The position numbers were made by a program, and so were the translations under genes. From the NCBI GenBank assembly GCA_947095535.1, contig OX352773.1, forward strand, positions 84,230,670-84,294,669: a stretch of 64,000 nt of DNA, given 5' to 3'. Every line of letters begins with the position of its first letter. Position 1 is the stretch's first letter. The notes beneath the pieces are model-generated. The model was given only the letters and a program-made list of their open reading frames with translations, was not told where the DNA came from and searched no databases. This document shows positions 59,912 to 64,000 of this stretch, in pieces. Source of the stretch: Poecilobothrus nobilitatus (lineage: Eukaryota; Arthropoda; Insecta; Diptera; Dolichopodidae).

Positions 59912-62459
59912 TTTTGAATTGATGGTGAATGATAAGTTGTTTTTAAAAATAAGCGAGGCTGAATAGGTTTAAGAGAAAATGTTTAATTTAATTGTAGTTC
60001 AATGGTAAAAAGAAACATAATGTTATGTATTTGTGGCAAATGTATACTAAAAGCGAAACAAATGAACCAGAAATAGTTAGGAATTGTCATTAAAACTAGG
60101 AGTTAGAAAGGATAATGTGTAAATATAGATCTGATCATATCTAAAGTTTTAAAGTGTGTAAAAACAAATAAATGTCAAAGAAGTAAAGTACTCTAAATAC
60201 AATCTTTCTTGTGCGAAGCTTCGGATTATCTGTTTTACAAACTATTATAATTTATCATATATATTACATTAAGTTTCAAGTTCTGCATCAACTAGTAGCC
60301 AGTAGGAACTTTTTTCAAAGTCTTGAAATAGCTATAATATATAATCTAGATGTTATTATTACAAAAATTCTGTTTGATAAATTGATTTTCTAAAGGCAAA
60401 TTTAAATTATGTGCTACAAAATTGAAATTTCTGTTATTTATTATCTTTCTATAAACTTTTGTTTTGTGGTTATTTTTAGGACGTGATACATATACGTTAT
60501 GAATTTATTTTTAATATTTTGCCATTCTTTTTTTTTCTTTCGATTTTCTTTTACTTTAATGATCATTTGTAGTGATTTTGTTTCATGATGAATTCTATAT
60601 TTATTATAACACTAAAAATAGATGGAGAGTGTTATTATTGCATGAGGGCAAAACTTATTAGTGACAGAAAAAAAAAAAAACAAAACAAAAAATTTAAATA
60701 AAGTACCTACTTACCTAATGGTTCAATATTTCTTCAATTTGGATTTCAATATTTAAACAACGATATACACAAAAATTTTCAAATATTCGGGTTGCTCTGA
60801 TTCCAATTTTTGTATTAAAATTAATAAAGGAATGGGAAGACCAGTGAGATAAAAACCATTTCTATATTATATTACAACACCCTTCGACATAATTTTTTTG
60901 ATAAGTTTTGATCTATTTTTTTCAACTCTAAGTAAATCAACGTGAATGTTAAAGGTGCGAAAAAGAACCTATAATGAAAGTAAATTTTTCTTTTGGTGAA
61001 TAGAAAATTATACAAATTACCCTAAGTAAAATTATTATGTAACTTTTTCTCATTCTATAAGTATTAACTAGATTCTAGAATATAATAAAATTTACTCATG
61101 AATAATTTACAAAAAAAGAAGATAAAAGATAAAGAAAAAACAATTCAAAATTTTATCATCTTAAAGAAAACAAAGTTTGGGGGGAATTTGTGAAATATTT
61201 AAATATACCTATATTTATATTAATCATAATTTTTCATAATAAATTGGTTATAAAATAAATTGAATTTATACATACATTTTTTTTAATCAAATTTGATTCA
61301 TATACTTCTTCGTTTTTTATACTTGAAGAAATGTACAAACTTTCATATCTCTTATACAATATTCTAGTTCTGATCAAAAAATCTTAATGTCACTTATTTT
61401 AGCGTCTATTGATAGAGGAAAGATTGAAATGGATTTTCTTAATTTACTTTAGAAAACTGATATTATTTAAAATTTGGAGTCTTTAACCTCCCAAATAACA
61501 ATTGAAATGCCAAATACCCTTGCACAAGTTTTATAAATGTTTTATAATGACTTATGTTGTGCGAAATTAATTTATGAAAGTTTTTTAGTTTTCCTAATGG
61601 TTTTAAGATTAAAAAGTTTTATAATACAGTTTTATAGAACACCTGGAGACTTCATAATATTTGTATTTTCTCATCAAACCTTTTGATCTAAACTTTGACT
61701 TTCAAACTGCTTTACAGTTTTATAGTACACTTGTGATGTTTAATAAAACTATTTATAAAGCCATAATAAAACTAGTATCATGATTTTGGGAAAGTCTCAT
61801 CATTGTGAGTTGGCAAGAATGCTATAAGACAGATTTTCGTACGTTTAAATATAATTTAGTCTTAAGAATTTGCCTCTTTCAGTCTTTCTTAAAACCATAT
61901 TAAAATAAAAAAAACTTCTTCATAGCCATTTGGCTTTTGTTGAGACCACTTGGTTTTATTAATGTGAGCAAGAAAGAGTACTAAAAAACTTATTTTAATT
62001 ACTAATTTGACTTAAGAGTTTTTGATCTTTTTTAAAACTAGATTAAAACCAGAAAAGCTTCAAAAGTGTTACTTGGTTTTATTTATTTATTACTTTAGAC
62101 GCAAAAAAAAATTTTGAAGTATATATCATTTGTAAGTAAAAGCGATATCTTAAAATAATTATAAATACGTAATTTCTTTTATGTAAATCAGTAACTGAAA
62201 AACCCTTGTAATATCTTGTATATGAGGGAAGCAAAGAATTTTCAAAAAAACTAAAAACTTTTCTACTAAGGAACCTTAAAACAAACTCTTGTTTTTCTAA
62301 TTAGACTCGAATAAATAAAAATTATTTTCTGATGGTTATATTTTAGACTTACAGGAGACCATTTGCACTCTTATCAAAAGGTGCCATTTTTAGTGAAATT
62401 TACATCAGAACTTAAGGCTAAATGGTGTTAAAATGGCCTTGGCTATACAGAAATTATAT
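59912..62459. other. Long A+T-rich stretch without a recognised gene
   Basis: Between about 61500 and 62450 short phrases recur loosely ('ttttaagattaaaa', 'cagttttatag-acac', 'acttggttttat'), which hints at an old element, but no ends could be drawn. The open frame 60211-60393 looks random. Confidence 0.4.
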
Positions 62460-62746
62460 ATTTTTATTTATTTATTTATTTTATTTATTTATATTAATAT
62501 TACATACATAAATGTAATGCAATATTATTGAACCATCGGCTACTAAAGGCCATTATAAGTTTTTAAAATATTATTAAATTATATACTAATATTATTTATT
62601 TTGTTTATATTATATACTATATATTTACATTATATTTGGTCGTAAGGAGGGTATGTAACCCACTTACGACCTGTGCAGGGATCGAACCCACACTCCTTCG
62701 GTTAATACGCCACACGCCTACCCACTAGGCTACGGAAGCCCCTTAT
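62460..62746 (-). repeat. tRNA-derived SINE, family F, with (TAAA)n tail
   Basis: The minus strand starts GGGGCTTCCGTAGCCTAGTGG with A-box TAGCCTAGTGG, then B-box GGTTCGATCCC, both close to consensus. A hairpin follows (62638-62671, GGTCGTAAG ... CTTACGACC). The body, 'tatataatataaacaaaata' and 'ctttagtagccgatggttca', matches the copy at 10.5 kb. It ends in a TAAA/TAAAA run, seen on the plus strand as ATTT repeats at 62462-62493. Confidence 0.75.
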
Positions 62747-62904
62747 TTATTTTTGACAAAAAAACAATTAAAAATTAAAATTATTTTTAATTTTTGTGAA
62801 TTTGTGTAAATGCACTTTCGAACCTATTTTATAAGATATTGACGTTTTAAAAGTTTGCCTGTACCAATTTAATTAAACATTTTCTTTAATTTAAGTAATT
62901 TAAA
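62747..62904. other. A+T-rich DNA without a recognised feature
   Basis: Nothing recognised. Confidence 0.35.
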
Positions 62905-63325
62905 AAAATGAAGGAGACACAATTCTGAAATCTTTAATGCGTCACTTTTATAAAATTGTTAGTTTCACTATTTAAATCCAGCAAGTTCGGCCGCTGGATT
63001 CGAGTACATGCCATTCAACTTCTTCCTTTATGTAGAAATAATTCAGTGTCTATTGAAGGTATTTGAAATTTTGTAGAAAGATATCAAGTCGTATGCCCAC
63101 AACTTCTATAGAATTTGGTTGTGCTGATGCAACTGGCTCAGTTCAGGTAGCTTGTATATCTTGAAACTGAACAAACTAGGAATTTGAAATCTTGTAAAAT
63201 ATAATCAAGTTTTATTACAATAACTCCTTTAAAATTTGATTGTACTTGTGCAAGAGGTTCGGGTAGCTGCCTTAGAGCTTCTGAACTTTAGATAGTTGCC
63301 ATAGTTTAAAACTCAAATTCCGCTA
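62905..63325 (+). repeat. Family C, internal part
   Basis: 'attgttagtttcactattta', 'aaatccagcaagttcgg', 'cagtgtctattgaaggtatt', 'ggttgtgctgatgcaac' and 'ggttcgggtagctgcc' are in family order. Both ends are missing. Confidence 0.65.
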
Positions 63326-63570
63326 AATATTTTTTCAAATTAGAAAGGTTTTGGCAAGATATTTTTTATAAGTTTAAATCAATATGAATAGTATAATGTA
63401 TTTTTAACTCTTGTTATTTAAATTCACCGTTATGTAAAATTAAAGTTTTGTAAAATATTCATCTGTATCTTCGAAATGCTTTTGATTTCAGAGGAGGCAA
63501 ATTGTTGAAATATCATTTGAAATATCTCAGAAAATATATTTACATTCATACATCTCCGCTGTTTAAAAAC
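63326..63570 (+). repeat. Family A fragment joined to family C
   Basis: 'taaatcaatatgaata', 'ttatttaaattcaccgttat' and 'gtaaaatattcatctgta' resemble the middle of family A (compare 40900-40990), directly after the family C piece. The match is partial. Confidence 0.4.
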
Positions 63571-63939
63571 ATAAGTTCAAATATTCAAAATTCGTCACAA
63601 TTTATTATAAAATGCTTTTTTTTGCCTTTTAGAAAATGTACGACTTTAAAAGTCTTTGATATTATATACTACTTTGTTTTTCTAATTTGAAATGAAGTTT
63701 GTATTTAAATTAGATTTATCTACAAAAAAAATAAAGAAATTAAATTTTGGAAACATTGACGAAGAAAATTGAACTGGAAACATTCATGTTTTAATTTATT
63801 TTATTTTGTTAAAAGAACTTAAACCATTGCAAGTTCCTGATGGCGGTTTTTAAATACCTTTTAAAGCAGATATTTTAATTTTAAATCTTGTTGTTAAAAT
63901 GGGTACTTATACTTATATAAAACTCTTTTTATCACATTT

Positions 63940-64000
63940 CCAAATAAAATTTGAAAAAATGTGCCTATTACCTTCACTCTGTCCGTAATCCTCCGTTCGT
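63940..64000 (+). repeat. Family A start, running off the window
   Basis: 'tgaaaaaatgtgcctattac', 'cttcactctgtccgtaatcc' is the family A left end. The copy continues beyond the window. Confidence 0.7.

Noticed and set aside
62675..62746. A possible true tRNA gene
   Set aside because: The A and B boxes are good, but no acceptor-stem pairing or anticodon arm could be drawn, and a SINE body and tail follow.
1..64000. LTR retrotransposon or endogenous virus
   Set aside because: No long direct terminal repeats, gag-like knuckles, integrase or protease motifs were seen. The reverse transcriptase present is of the LINE type.

Overview
This is a strongly A+T-rich eukaryotic window, most likely from an insect. 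I could not find one cellular protein-coding gene, and no rRNA or bona fide tRNA gene. What can be read is a layered field of transposon remnants: non-LTR retrotransposon (LINE) pieces, tRNA-derived SINEs with A-rich tails, a Merlin-type DDE transposase pseudogene, MITE-like elements with terminal inverted repeats (TIRs), and three dispersed non-coding repeat families, called A, B and C here. The module 'gggtata... gagtcgatttagcgatgtccgtccg... cgcacgataactcaaaa' in families B and C reminds me of repeats common in brachyceran flies (Diptera). That placement is from memory and was not searched. Nothing suggests a bacterial, viral or organellar origin.

Layout. 0-6 kb: a family A copy, a SINE (family D), then a LINE 5' half (ORF1 with a PHD-like finger, coiled-coil and RRM-like part, then the start of an ORF2 endonuclease), cut off by a family C fragment. 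5.7-8.7 kb: a family A fragment abutting a ~2.5 kb family B element with TIRs and about 13 copies of a 147-bp tandem repeat. 9.5-15.4 kb: family A, a minus-strand LINE remnant with RNase H followed by a SINE-like unit (family F), and a plus-strand LINE reverse transcriptase with a YVDD box. 16-29 kb: mostly featureless A+T-rich DNA with SINE D and SINE E copies, a MITE, a minisatellite and a LINE scrap. 29-46.7 kb: family C and A copies, a SINE E with a clear 16-bp target-site duplication, a third SINE D, a perfect 41-bp-arm inverted repeat, and a family A copy split by a LINE remnant. 48.7-53.1 kb: the Merlin pseudogene, a second and shorter family B copy, a (TA)n run and a long degenerate tandem repeat. 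54.3-64 kb: family C copies, a hAT-like TIR element, SINE F and family A ends.

The sequences do not cooperate as a pathway; they record a history of insertions. Families B and C share end structure and internal modules, so they look like branches of one non-autonomous superfamily. The SINEs would have depended on LINE machinery such as the LINEs seen here. Every coding remnant is broken by stops or frameshifts. The window may be intergenic DNA or a giant intron; sequence alone cannot say which.
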